Source: Mycolicibacter senuensis
Lineage (GTDB): Bacteria > Actinomycetota > Actinomycetes > Mycobacteriales > Mycobacteriaceae
Length of the DNA: 64,000 nucleotides
Reading direction: 5' to 3'
Assembly (NCBI RefSeq): GCF_002101885.1
Contig: NZ_LQPS01000016.1
Location: forward strand, 62,001-126,000
Part shown: positions 1 through 7,525 of the stretch, piece after piece
Position numbering within the stretch: position 1 is the stretch's first letter
How the letters are laid out: every line of letters starts with the position of its first letter
Notes under the pieces: model-generated
What the model was told of the DNA's origin: nothing
The model's input: only the letters and a program-made list of their open reading frames with translations
Databases searched by the model: none
Translations under genes and position numbers: made by a program

Positions 1-249
1 GCAAAATCGATCGCCGCGAGAAGAGCTTGTGCTGGGGCACGAATCATCGGGGGTTTCCGGCTGTGATACCGAGCCTGGGGCCGGTGCCGGTGATGAGGAA
101 GCAGTCCACGACGTGTCGGCATCGCATGACGCCGACGTTGGATCAGAGCGTACCCCACGATCGGGATCGGCGGTAACGGCGGGGCCGAAGTGGAAGGCGT
201 GAACACCCCGCATCATGACGGCCGGCGCCCAGCCGCCCGAGCTGACGCA

Positions 250-278
250 CGAATGCCCCGGCAGAACCGGGGCATTCG
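250..278 (-). terminator. Hairpin after exported repeat protein gene
   Basis: A perfect 12-bp inverted repeat (arms 250-261 and 267-278, loop of 5) lies 19 bases beyond the stop codon of the leftward repeat-protein gene. There is no T-run, as is common for mycobacterial hairpin terminators. Bases 1-249 hold nothing I can call. Confidence 0.65.
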
Positions 279-296
279 CGCTTGCTGCGTGGTTGG

Positions 297-1259
297 TTAC
301 ACGTCCGGGGTCAACAGACCGAGGTCCAGCACGCTGTAGAGCCCGGCGTCCTCCAGATCGGCCAGCGGGGAGACCGCATCGACATCGGAGAAGTCGGTCG
401 GTGCGAACCACGATGCCATCGACGAGATGTCGAAGTTTCCGAACGGCGTCTTCAAGATGTCAACGACATCCTTGCCGTCGCCGTCGGCGTCGTAGTACAG
501 GTTGGTGAAGCCCAGACCCAACTGGTTCTGCGCGTACACGTCCCCGTCGGTGGTGACGAACTGGTTGTCGATGCCGCCGCCGAACAACGACTGCGTGATG
601 TAGTTGGTGCCCGACAGCATGTCGCCGTCACCGTTGGTGAAGGCGGCCGTCAACTTCCAGGTCTGCGAGAACGGGTCGTCGACGTCGAGCATCTGGGCAC
701 CGTCGAGGGCGTAGGTCGGATTCCAGGTCACGTCGGCCGGAGCGTCCTCACCCAGGCCCAGGTTCAGCGCGCTGTACAGCCCGGCGTTCTCCAGCGCGTC
801 CAGCGGTGACGCCGGCGTCAGGTCTGCCACATCGGCCGGCGCGAACCACGCCGCCATCGAGGAGACGTCGAAGTTTCCGAACGGCGTCTTCAGGATGTCG
901 ACGACGTCCTTGCCGTCGCCCGCGGCGTCGTAGTACAGGTTGGTGAAGCCCAGCCCCAGCTGGTTCTGGTTGTAGATGTCACCGGTGGCCTCATCGATGA
1001 AAAGCGTGTTGAGTCCGCCCGTCGACGGGGTGAGGTAGGTGGTGCCTGCTAGCGCCTCGCCCTCACTGGGAGTGAAGATCGAGGTGACCGCCCAGGTGTT
1101 GCTGAACGAGTTCGCCGCCTGCAGGATCTCGGCGGTGTCGACGTTATAGGTCGGCGTCCAGGTCACCGGGGTCTCCGAGACCTCGGCGCCGGCGGTTGCG
1201 GCCGTTAGGAATGCTGCTGCGGCACCTCCGGCGGCGACGCCCAGTATGATGAACTTCAT
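297..1259 (-). CDS. Exported protein built of two tandem repeats, function unknown
   Basis: 320 residues. Residues 1-25 form a Sec-type signal peptide (charged start, Ala/Gly-rich core, AGA before the likely cleavage). The rest is two tandem units of about 145 residues (32-176 and 177-320). Each begins VTW(T/N)PTY, carries a near-identical core of about 44 residues (98-141 and about 243-286, containing NQLGLGFTNLYYDA and DVVDILKTPFGNFD), and ends in GLYS(A/V)L(N/D)LGL. The mature part is acidic and has no cysteine. The DNA of the two cores is also nearly identical, which points to recent duplication or gene conversion. The ATG at 1259 is preceded by AAGGGAAC. The gene has its own SigA-like promoter and a hairpin terminator. 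I do not recognise the family; a surface or cell-envelope role is only an inference from export. Confidence 0.8.
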   Translation of the reverse strand: MKFIILGVAAGGAAAAFLTAATAGAEVSETPVTWTPTYNVDTAEILQAANSFSNTWAVTSIFTPSEGEALAGTTYLTPSTGGLNTLFIDEATGDIYNQNQLGLGFTNLYYDAAGDGKDVVDILKTPFGNFDVSSMAAWFAPADVADLTPASPLDALENAGLYSALNLGLGEDAPADVTWNPTYALDGAQMLDVDDPFSQTWKLTAAFTNGDGDMLSGTNYITQSLFGGGIDNQFVTTDGDVYAQNQLGLGFTNLYYDADGDGKDVVDILKTPFGNFDISSMASWFAPTDFSDVDAVSPLADLEDAGLYSVLDLGLLTPDV

Positions 1260-1311
1260 GGCATGTTCCCTTGTTTGTAACCGGTGTCCTTGTTAGAACT
1301 TGGTTTGGCCA

Positions 1312-1340
1312 ATATTAGGGTTCTTATGAGGTTCCGTCAA
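1312..1340 (-). promoter_or_regulatory. SigA-type promoter of the repeat protein gene
   Basis: On the minus strand TTGACG (1340-1335) and TAATAT (1317-1312) are separated by exactly 17 bases, placing transcription start near 1305, about 45 bases before the ATG. This is the clearest vegetative promoter in the window. Confidence 0.65.
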
Positions 1341-1498
1341 ATGAACTCACAGGGAAATTTTGGGCGGAATGCGCTGTACGAGCCCGCGGTCGTGCCGGGG
1401 TGCGTAACGGCGCGTCTCAGCTGCCGGGCGCAGTGTCGTCCCGCTATTCTGAGAACAGCTGTTTCCTGATATTGCTCTGTGTCAGTCCTGGTGCCAAG

Positions 1499-2146
1499 AT
1501 GTTCGGCATGGTGTCCACCAATGTGGCGGGAGCGCGCCTCTACGGCGGGGTCGAAGCCGCCGAACGTCGGGCATCGCGCCGAGCAAGACTCCTTGAAGCC
1601 GGGCTCGATCTACTCGGCGCCGACGTGCCCCAGATCGCGGATCTGACCGTGCGGGGTATCTGCCGGCAGGCCGGCCTGACCGCCCGCTACTTCTATGAGA
1701 GCTTCACCGACAAGGAGGAATTCGTCAGCGCGGTCTTCGATTCGGTCATCGCCGAGCTGGCGGCCAAGACCCAGTCGGTCGTGAAGGCGGCACCGCCCGG
1801 CGAGCAGACCCGGGCCGGGATCGCCAACATCGTGCGGACGATCGCCGGTGACGCCCGGATCGGGCGACTGCTGTTCGGCGTGCATCTGAGCAACGCGGTG
1901 GTGGTACGCAAACGGGTGGAATCCAGTGTGCTGCTGGCGATGTTGTCCGGTCAGCACGCCGGCACCGCGCTGCGGCTGCCGGAGAACGACCGGATCAGGG
2001 CAGCCGGGCACTTCGTGGTCGGTGGAGTCGCCCAGACGATCAGTGCCTGGCTGGCCGGCGAGGTGCGGTTCAAGCCGGAGCGCCTGATCGAGCAGTTGGC
2101 CGCACTACTCGACAAACTCGGCGATCCGGCGCTGTACCGGGACTAA
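1499..2146 (+). CDS. TetR family regulator (Rv0275c-like)
   Basis: 215 residues from the ATG at 1499; ATG at 1508 is an alternative, and no clear ribosome site separates them. The N-terminal part holds a TetR DNA-binding domain: an arginine-rich helix, then the helix-turn-helix ending in RQAGLTARYFYESFTDKEEF, typical of the family. The C-terminal ligand domain is unremarkable. It converges on and overlaps the VOC gene by 4 bases. A short palindrome, AACAGCTGTT (1454-1463), sits 36 bases upstream and could be an autoregulatory site. Position and neighbours match Rv0275c as I remember it. The ligand is not known. Confidence 0.8.
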   Translation: MFGMVSTNVAGARLYGGVEAAERRASRRARLLEAGLDLLGADVPQIADLTVRGICRQAGLTARYFYESFTDKEEFVSAVFDSVIAELAAKTQSVVKAAPPGEQTRAGIANIVRTIAGDARIGRLLFGVHLSNAVVVRKRVESSVLLAMLSGQHAGTALRLPENDRIRAAGHFVVGGVAQTISAWLAGEVRFKPERLIEQLAALLDKLGDPALYRD

Positions 2147-2721
2147 GTGGAGGCGGCCGGAACCCTCCGGTCGGCCTCGGTCTTCGGCGTGACATGTTCC
2201 ACGTCCCCAGTGAATTCCTTTGTCCAGCAGGCAAACTCAAGCGTAATGCCGTCGGGGTCGAGGAAGTAGAACGACCGCACGTACACCCCGGGATGCAGGG
2301 TCGGGCTGGCCTGGAATTCGGACATGTCGTGGTTGAGCACCGGCCCGACCCGAACACCCTTGTCCTTGAGTCGCTGCCGGTAGGCGTCGAACTTGTCTGC
2401 GGGCACGTGGAACGCCAGGTGGTTCATGGTGCTCACCGCGCTGGTGATCTCACCGACGCCCGGGATGGCGACCGGCGAGGAGATGCCCGGCACTCGGTCC
2501 GGCGCCTCGGCGAACCAGAAGAACGCGACGCAGTCACCGTTGCCGGCGTCGAAGAAGAAGTGCTGCCCCATCCCGGCCGGTAGGTCGAGTGATTTGACCA
2601 GCGGCATCCCGAGCACATTGCTGTAGAAGTCGACGGTTCGCGCCATGTCGGCGCAGACCAGCGCGACGTGGTTGATCCCACTGATCTCGAACTCGGTGTT
2701 GACGCCGTGCGGCTTGATCAT
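2143..2721 (-). CDS. Glyoxalase/VOC family protein (Rv0274-like)
   Basis: 192 residues. The ATG at 2721 is chosen because AGAGGAGT lies 5-12 bases upstream; starts further out lack a ribosome site. The protein shows the paired beta-alpha-beta-beta-beta pattern of vicinal oxygen chelate enzymes. It starts with INHVALVCADMARTVDFYSNVLGM (metal-ligand His), has a second histidine in MNHLAFHVPADKFDAY, and ends with a DPDGITLEFACW glutamate, consistent with a His/His/Glu metal centre of an extradiol dioxygenase or glyoxalase-like enzyme. It is divergent from the TetR at 2809 with a shared palindromic operator between them, so it is probably that regulator's target. The substrate is unknown. Confidence 0.8.
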   Translation of the reverse strand: MIKPHGVNTEFEISGINHVALVCADMARTVDFYSNVLGMPLVKSLDLPAGMGQHFFFDAGNGDCVAFFWFAEAPDRVPGISSPVAIPGVGEITSAVSTMNHLAFHVPADKFDAYRQRLKDKGVRVGPVLNHDMSEFQASPTLHPGVYVRSFYFLDPDGITLEFACWTKEFTGDVEHVTPKTEADRRVPAAST

Positions 2722-2744
2722 CGTGACTCCTCTGGCCAAGAGCA

Positions 2745-2770
2745 GAATCTGAATCTAACATCAGATTCAG
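2745..2770. promoter_or_regulatory. Divergent TetR operator (overlapping inverted repeats)
   Basis: Two overlapping perfect 8-bp inverted repeats are present: GAATCTGA (2745-2752) with TCAGATTC (2761-2768), and CTGAATCT (2749-2756) with AGATTCAG (2763-2770). They sit between the divergent VOC gene and TetR gene, the usual place for a TetR operator controlling both. Confidence 0.6.
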
Positions 2771-2808
2771 TTTTGATCCAGCCCCAGCAGCGAGAGGAAC
2801 CCGGTTCG

Positions 2809-3444
2809 GTGTCGACCCTCTCCGAAGAGCCCATCCAGCGTGACCCGTTGCCGACTCGGCGGGGCAGGCGCACCCAGGCGGCGATCGACTCCGCCGCGCG
2901 CGCGGTGATCGCCCGCAAAGGCGTACTGGCCACCACCATCGCCGATATCGCGGCCGAAGCCGGCCGGTCGTCCGCGTCGTTCTACAACTACTACGACTCC
3001 AAAGAGGCGATGGTCCGGGAGTGGGCGCTGCGGTTCCGCGACGAGGCCGGCGAGCGGGCGTCCGGCGCCGTTCGGCACGGGCTGTCGAACCGGGAACGGA
3101 TCGAGCAGGCCGCCGCCGCCCACTGGCACACCTACCGCAACCGACTCGCCGAGATGATCGGCGTCTCCCAACTGGCGATGGTCAACGACGACTTCGCCCG
3201 CTACTGGGCGGAGATCTGTGCGGTACCAGTGTCGTTCATCACCGAAACGGTGAAACGCGCCCAGGCTGACGGCCACTGTGCCGATGACGACCCGGAACTA
3301 CTCGCGGTGGCGATCGTGTCGATGCTGAACCAGTTCTGCTACGTCCAACTCACCGGCACAGCGTCGGATCCGGACGACGAAGCCTGCATCCGCACCCTGT
3401 CCAACATCTTCTATCGGGCCGTCTACGCCAAGGAGACCACTTGA
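2809..3444 (+). CDS. TetR family regulator (Rv0273c-like)
   Basis: 211 residues from the GTG at 2809, preceded by GAGAGGAA. The reading frame is open further upstream, but that part would overlap the divergent promoter and operator. Residues about 17-65 are a TetR DNA-binding domain (RRGRRTQAAIDSAARAVI, then AAEAGRSSASFYNYYDSKEAM). Its stop codon is one base from the ATG of the dehydrogenase gene, so the two are co-transcribed and probably translationally coupled. It likely controls itself, the divergent VOC gene and the downstream dehydrogenase/FadE6 genes through the palindrome at 2745-2770; the ligand is unknown, though an acyl-CoA is plausible from the neighbours. Confidence 0.8.
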   Translation: MSTLSEEPIQRDPLPTRRGRRTQAAIDSAARAVIARKGVLATTIADIAAEAGRSSASFYNYYDSKEAMVREWALRFRDEAGERASGAVRHGLSNRERIEQAAAAHWHTYRNRLAEMIGVSQLAMVNDDFARYWAEICAVPVSFITETVKRAQADGHCADDDPELLAVAIVSMLNQFCYVQLTGTASDPDDEACIRTLSNIFYRAVYAKETT

Positions 3445-3445
3445 C

Positions 3446-4417
3446 ATGCCGGCGGTGAGAGTCCTGGCGCATTTCGTCCCCGGGCCGAAGGTCATCGACT
3501 TCGTTGCGCCGGAATCGGATTGGCTCGACATCCGGTGGTGCGCCGCAGATGACTCCGGTGAATCCCAGGCCGCCTTCCGCCAGGAACTGGCCGACGCCGA
3601 AGTGATCTGGCACGTGCTGCGCCCACTGACCGGGGAGGAACTGCGCAGCGGGCGCCGGCTGCGGCTGGTGCAGAAGTTCGGCGTGGGGATCAACACCATC
3701 GATGTGGAGGCCGCCACCGAACGCGGTATCGCGGTCGCCAACATGCCCGGCGCCAACGCGGCATCGGTGGCCGAGGGCGCCGTCCTGCTGATGCTGGCGG
3801 TGCTGCGCCGACTGGTGCCGCTGGATCGCTCGACGCGTCAAGGGTACGGCTGGCCCACCGATCCGGAGCTGGGCGAGCACTGCCGCGACATCGGCGGCTG
3901 CACCGTCGGCCTGGTCGGTTACGGCAGCATCGCCCGACGCGTCGCCGGGATCGTCTCCGCCATGGGGGCGAATGTGCTGCACACCAGCACCCGCGACGAC
4001 GGTCGGCCCGGCTGGCGCTCATTGCCGGAGTTGCTGGCCCAAGCCGATGTGGTGTCGCTGCACGTGCCGTTGACCGCGGCCACCGAGGGCTTGATCGACC
4101 AGGCCGGCCTGGCGCGCATGAAACCCGGGGCGGTGCTGGTCAACACCGCGCGCGGTCCCGTCGTCGACGAAGCCGCGCTGACCGAGGCGCTGGCGAGCGG
4201 GCGGCTGGCCGGCGCGGGGCTCGATGTGTTCGCCGTCGAGCCGGTCAGCCCGGATAATCCGCTGCTCGGCTTGGACAACGTGGTGCTGACACCGCACGTC
4301 AGCTGGTACACCGCCGACACCATGCAGCGCTATTTGAGCGCCGCCGTCGACAACTGTCGCCGGTTGCGCGATGGTCAACCCTTGACCCAGGTAGTCAACC
4401 AACCGACCGGTTGTTAG
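3446..4417 (+). CDS. NAD-dependent D-2-hydroxyacid dehydrogenase
   Basis: 323 residues, the usual length of the 2-hydroxyacid dehydrogenase (SerA/GyaR) family, which reduces 2-oxoacids to D-2-hydroxyacids or the reverse in the cytoplasm. The NAD fold is marked by GLVGYGSI (155-162). The catalytic triad is visible: Arg236 in NTARGPVVD, Glu265 in VFAVEP, and His284 in TPHVSW. The ATG at 3446 follows AGGAG (3431-3435) inside the end of the TetR gene. It is followed after 32 bases by fadE6. From memory, M. tuberculosis has a different gene (Rv0272c) at this point, so this may be a local replacement. The specific substrate cannot be read from sequence. Confidence 0.85.
   Translation: MPAVRVLAHFVPGPKVIDFVAPESDWLDIRWCAADDSGESQAAFRQELADAEVIWHVLRPLTGEELRSGRRLRLVQKFGVGINTIDVEAATERGIAVANMPGANAASVAEGAVLLMLAVLRRLVPLDRSTRQGYGWPTDPELGEHCRDIGGCTVGLVGYGSIARRVAGIVSAMGANVLHTSTRDDGRPGWRSLPELLAQADVVSLHVPLTAATEGLIDQAGLARMKPGAVLVNTARGPVVDEAALTEALASGRLAGAGLDVFAVEPVSPDNPLLGLDNVVLTPHVSWYTADTMQRYLSAAVDNCRRLRDGQPLTQVVNQPTGC
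4400..4413. promoter_or_regulatory. Inverted repeat in front of fadE6
   Basis: CAACCG-AC-CGGTTG, a perfect 6-bp inverted repeat 37 bases upstream of the fadE6 start and overlapping the end of the dehydrogenase gene. It resembles TetR-type operators in front of mycobacterial fadE genes and is similar to the repeat at 45048-45061 before fadE5. The regulator is not identified. Confidence 0.35.
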
Positions 4418-4449
4418 TTTGGCCCCACGCACACACCGAAAGGCGCAAC

Positions 4450-6648
4450 ATGCCGATAGCGATCACATCTGAGCATCAGGACCTGGCCGATTCAGTGCGG
4501 TCACTTCTGACCCGGGCGGTGCCGTCCGAATTGCTGCATGCGGCAATGGACAACCCGATCGAAAATCCCCCGCCGTACTGGCGGGCCGCCGCCGAGCAGG
4601 GTCTGGCCGGAGTGCATCTGGCCGAAGAGGTCGGCGGCCAGGGCTTCGGCATCCTGGAGCTGGCGGTGGTGCTGGCCGAGTTCGGCTACGCCGCGGTACC
4701 GGGACCATTCGTGCCGTCGGCGATCGCCAGCGCCCTGATCGCCGCCCACGATCCGGCCGCCGCCGCGTTGGCCGGCCTGGCCACCGGCAAGGTCATCGCC
4801 AGCTACACCCTCAACCCGGGACTGACGGCCACCGCCCACGGCGACGGCTTGGTGATCCGCGGTGAGGTACGCGCCGTACCGGCGGCAGCCCAGGCGTCGC
4901 TGCTGGTGCTGCCCGTCGCCGAGGGCGGGGCCGGCGGCGAGGCGTGGGTGGTGCTGGGCGCCGACCAGCTCGAGATCGAGCCGGTGGAAAGTGTCGACCC
5001 GCTGCGGCCGATCGCCCACGTGCGGGCCAACGGTGTGGAGGTCAACGGCACGGCGGTGCTGGGCAACCTCGGCCAGGCGCAGGCGCACGCGCTGATCTCG
5101 ACACTGCTGTCCGCTGAGGCGGTCGGAGTGGCCCGGTGGGCCACCGACACCGCGGCGGAGTACGCCAAGATCCGCGAACAGTTCGGCCGGCCGATCGGTC
5201 AGTTCCAGGCCATCAAACACAAGTGCGCCGAGATGATCGCCACCACCGAACGCGCCACCGCCGCGGTGTGGGACGCCGCCCGAGCGATTGATGAGGCAAC
5301 GGCGAACGACCCCGCCTCCTCGGCCGTGCAGTTCGCGGCCGCCGTGGCCGCGACCCTGGCCCCGGACGCGGCGCAGCACTGCGCCCAGGACTGCATCCAG
5401 GTCCACGGCGGAATCGGTTTCACCTGGGAACACGACGCGGGCGTCTATTACCGGCGGGCACTGATCCTGGCCGCCTCGTTCGGCCGCCGTGCCGACTACC
5501 CGCAGCAGGTCGTCGACACCGCCACTGCCGGCGGGATGCGCAAGATCGACATCGACCTGGATCCCGAAACCGAGAAACTGCGCGCGGAGATCCGTGCGGA
5601 GGTGGCCGCGCTCAAGGCCATACCGCGCGACGAGCGCACCGTGGCGATCGCCGAGGGCGGCTGGGTGCTGCCCTACCTGCCGAAGCCGTGGGGTCGGGCC
5701 GCCGAACCGATCGAGCAGATCATCATCGAGCAGGAGTTCGCGGCCGGCCGGGTGCGCCGACAGGGGATGGGCATCGCGGCGTGGCTCATCCCGTCGATCG
5801 TGGCATTCGGCACCGACGAGCAGAAGCAGCGTTTCCTGCCGCCGACGTTCCGCGGGGAACTGGTGTGGTGCCAACTGTTCTCCGAGCCGGGCGCGGGTTC
5901 AGACCTGGCCAGCCTGACCACCAAGGCCACCAAGGTCGACGGCGGCTGGCGGCTCAGCGGGCAGAAGATCTGGACGTCGGCCGCGCAGTTCTCCTCGTGG
6001 GGAGCGCTGCTGGCGCGGACCGACACATCGGCTCCCAAGCACGATGGGATCACCTACTTCCTGCTGGACATGAAGAGCGAGGGCGTGACGGTCAGCCCGC
6101 TGCGCGAACTCACCGGCGGGGCGATGTTCAACACGGTGTTCATCGACGACGTGTTCATCCCCGACGAGTTGGTGCTCGGCGAGGTGAACCGGGGCTGGGA
6201 GGTCAGCCGCAACACGCTGACCGCCGAGCGGGTGTCGATCGGCGGGTCCGAGATGCCGTTTCTGGCCAGCCTCGACGGGTTCGTGGAGTTCATGGGCGAC
6301 GGCCAGTTCGACCAAGGTGAGCACCGCCGGGCCGGCGAGTTGATCGCCGAGGGGCACGCCGCCAAGCTGCTCAACCTGCGCTCGACGCTGTTGACGCTGG
6401 CGGGCAAGGACCCGATGCCCGCGGCGGCGGTGTCCAAGCTGCTGTCGATGCGGACCGGCCAGGGCTACGCGGAGTTCGGGGTGAGCACCTTCGCCGGCGA
6501 CGCCGCGATCGGTGACCGCGAGCAACTGCCCGGCAAATGGGCCGAGTATCTGCTGATGAGCCGTGCCACCACAATTTACGGCGGCACCTCGGAGGTCCAG
6601 CTCAATATCATCGCCGAGCGTCTGCTGGGACTGCCCCGCGATCCGTAG
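4450..6648 (+). CDS. fadE6: Double acyl-CoA dehydrogenase FadE6
   Basis: 732 residues, about twice the usual acyl-CoA dehydrogenase length, matching M. tuberculosis FadE6 (about 731). Start at ATG 4450 with GAAAGGCG upstream. Two dehydrogenase units lie in tandem, about 1-360 and 365-732. The N-terminal unit keeps the C-terminal helical-domain signature (EQFGRPIGQFQAIKHKCAEM; QVHGGIGFTWEHD) but lacks the TEP-GSD signature of the beta domain. The C-terminal unit has that signature (FSEPGAGSDLASLTTKA) and the terminal IYGGTSEVQLNIIAERLLG. The fusion therefore looks like an internal heterodimer, comparable to the alpha2-beta2 ChsE-type enzymes of steroid side-chain degradation. Role: FAD-dependent alpha,beta-desaturation of an unknown acyl-CoA. 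It probably forms an operon with the dehydrogenase. Confidence 0.88.
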   Translation: MPIAITSEHQDLADSVRSLLTRAVPSELLHAAMDNPIENPPPYWRAAAEQGLAGVHLAEEVGGQGFGILELAVVLAEFGYAAVPGPFVPSAIASALIAAHDPAAAALAGLATGKVIASYTLNPGLTATAHGDGLVIRGEVRAVPAAAQASLLVLPVAEGGAGGEAWVVLGADQLEIEPVESVDPLRPIAHVRANGVEVNGTAVLGNLGQAQAHALISTLLSAEAVGVARWATDTAAEYAKIREQFGRPIGQFQAIKHKCAEMIATTERATAAVWDAARAIDEATANDPASSAVQFAAAVAATLAPDAAQHCAQDCIQVHGGIGFTWEHDAGVYYRRALILAASFGRRADYPQQVVDTATAGGMRKIDIDLDPETEKLRAEIRAEVAALKAIPRDERTVAIAEGGWVLPYLPKPWGRAAEPIEQIIIEQEFAAGRVRRQGMGIAAWLIPSIVAFGTDEQKQRFLPPTFRGELVWCQLFSEPGAGSDLASLTTKATKVDGGWRLSGQKIWTSAAQFSSWGALLARTDTSAPKHDGITYFLLDMKSEGVTVSPLRELTGGAMFNTVFIDDVFIPDELVLGEVNRGWEVSRNTLTAERVSIGGSEMPFLASLDGFVEFMGDGQFDQGEHRRAGELIAEGHAAKLLNLRSTLLTLAGKDPMPAAAVSKLLSMRTGQGYAEFGVSTFAGDAAIGDREQLPGKWAEYLLMSRATTIYGGTSEVQLNIIAERLLGLPRDP

Positions 6649-6885
6649 GAGCTGAAAACCGCACTCTGGTCACTTATCGCGCTGGCCAGGGCACGAGAGG
6701 ACCGAAAACTCGAGCGCGCCAACGAAATGTTGAGTGGGCGACGCCAACACCGCAAACCGTCGCCTTCATCGAAAGTCGCCGCGGCCGACGGGTGTGTCGA
6801 TGACCCTGGACCTGCCGTGATGCCCGCGTGGGCTCATCCCGATTGCGGCGATCGGCTCCCGCATGCTAGAAACATCGGTACCTAT

Positions 6886-6912
6886 GTATCTACTACGTAG
6901 GTACGTAGATAC
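6886..6912. promoter_or_regulatory. Inverted repeat before secreted orphan gene
   Basis: GTATCTAC (6886-6893) and GTAGATAC (6905-6912) form a perfect 8-bp inverted repeat around an 11-base centre that contains TACGTA. It sits 28 bases upstream of the GTG start of the secreted protein gene and looks like an operator. The rest of 6649-6940 holds no gene I can support. Confidence 0.45.
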
Positions 6913-6940
6913 CGTTGACGGGGTGAACGATGGAGGGTAC

Positions 6941-7405
6941 GTGAACAGGTTCAGTAAGTTTTTGATGCTGACGGCCGCCGTGGCCATCATCCCACTCGGA
7001 GTCGCCAACCCGGCATATGCTCGGCCGCCGAGCGCTGAAGAGATCTTCGCGACGGAGAACGCTATAAGGGCCGACGGCAGATACGCATTGCTGGCTTCCG
7101 AGGCACGCCACTTGGATGGAGCCATAATGACCGGCCGAGACCTCAAGGCGAAGAGCTCGGCCATTGATTTTCAGATTGTGGCGTACGGACAATTGGTCCA
7201 AGAGATCGCAACGGCTCCGGCGGTGAAGGATGCGGTCCGTCGGGCTGTGATCGACGACGGACTCAAAGTCGTGGCCTGCAATATTTCGGTTCAGCGGATG
7301 GGCATCGATCCGGCTCTACTGCCGCCCGAGGTACCCACCACCGGGAACGCTCTGACATATGCACTCGGGCTACAGGAGCAGGGCTACAAGACCCTCACCT
7401 ACTGA
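6941..7405 (+). CDS. Small secreted protein, function unknown
   Basis: 154 residues from the GTG at 6941, directly after GGAGGG (short spacing); an in-frame GTG at 6923 would add six residues. Residues 1-27 are a typical Sec signal peptide (NRFSKFLML, hydrophobic core, cleavage after AYA). The mature part of about 127 residues is soluble and helical in character, with a single cysteine (in VVACNIS) and a proline-rich turn (PALLPPEVPTT) before a Tyr-ending tail. I do not recognise the family. Base composition upstream is slightly AT-richer than the neighbours, and no partner gene is co-directional within 20 bases, so it appears to be its own transcription unit. Confidence 0.65.
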   Translation: MNRFSKFLMLTAAVAIIPLGVANPAYARPPSAEEIFATENAIRADGRYALLASEARHLDGAIMTGRDLKAKSSAIDFQIVAYGQLVQEIATAPAVKDAVRRAVIDDGLKVVACNISVQRMGIDPALLPPEVPTTGNALTYALGLQEQGYKTLTY

Positions 7406-7525
7406 GTTGGCGCGCTGGTTTCGTCCGTTGCATTGCCGCCGTTCATGCGGATTCCGCGACCTCACCCACTACATCGCCCGATCATTCCTGGAAGCCAAGG
7501 AAACTACTGCACCGGAGGTGCCCCC

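Noticed and set aside
6537..6803. Rightward 88-codon frame overlapping the end of fadE6
   Set aside because: Most of it is the alternative frame of fadE6; the rest shows no ribosome site or protein-like composition.
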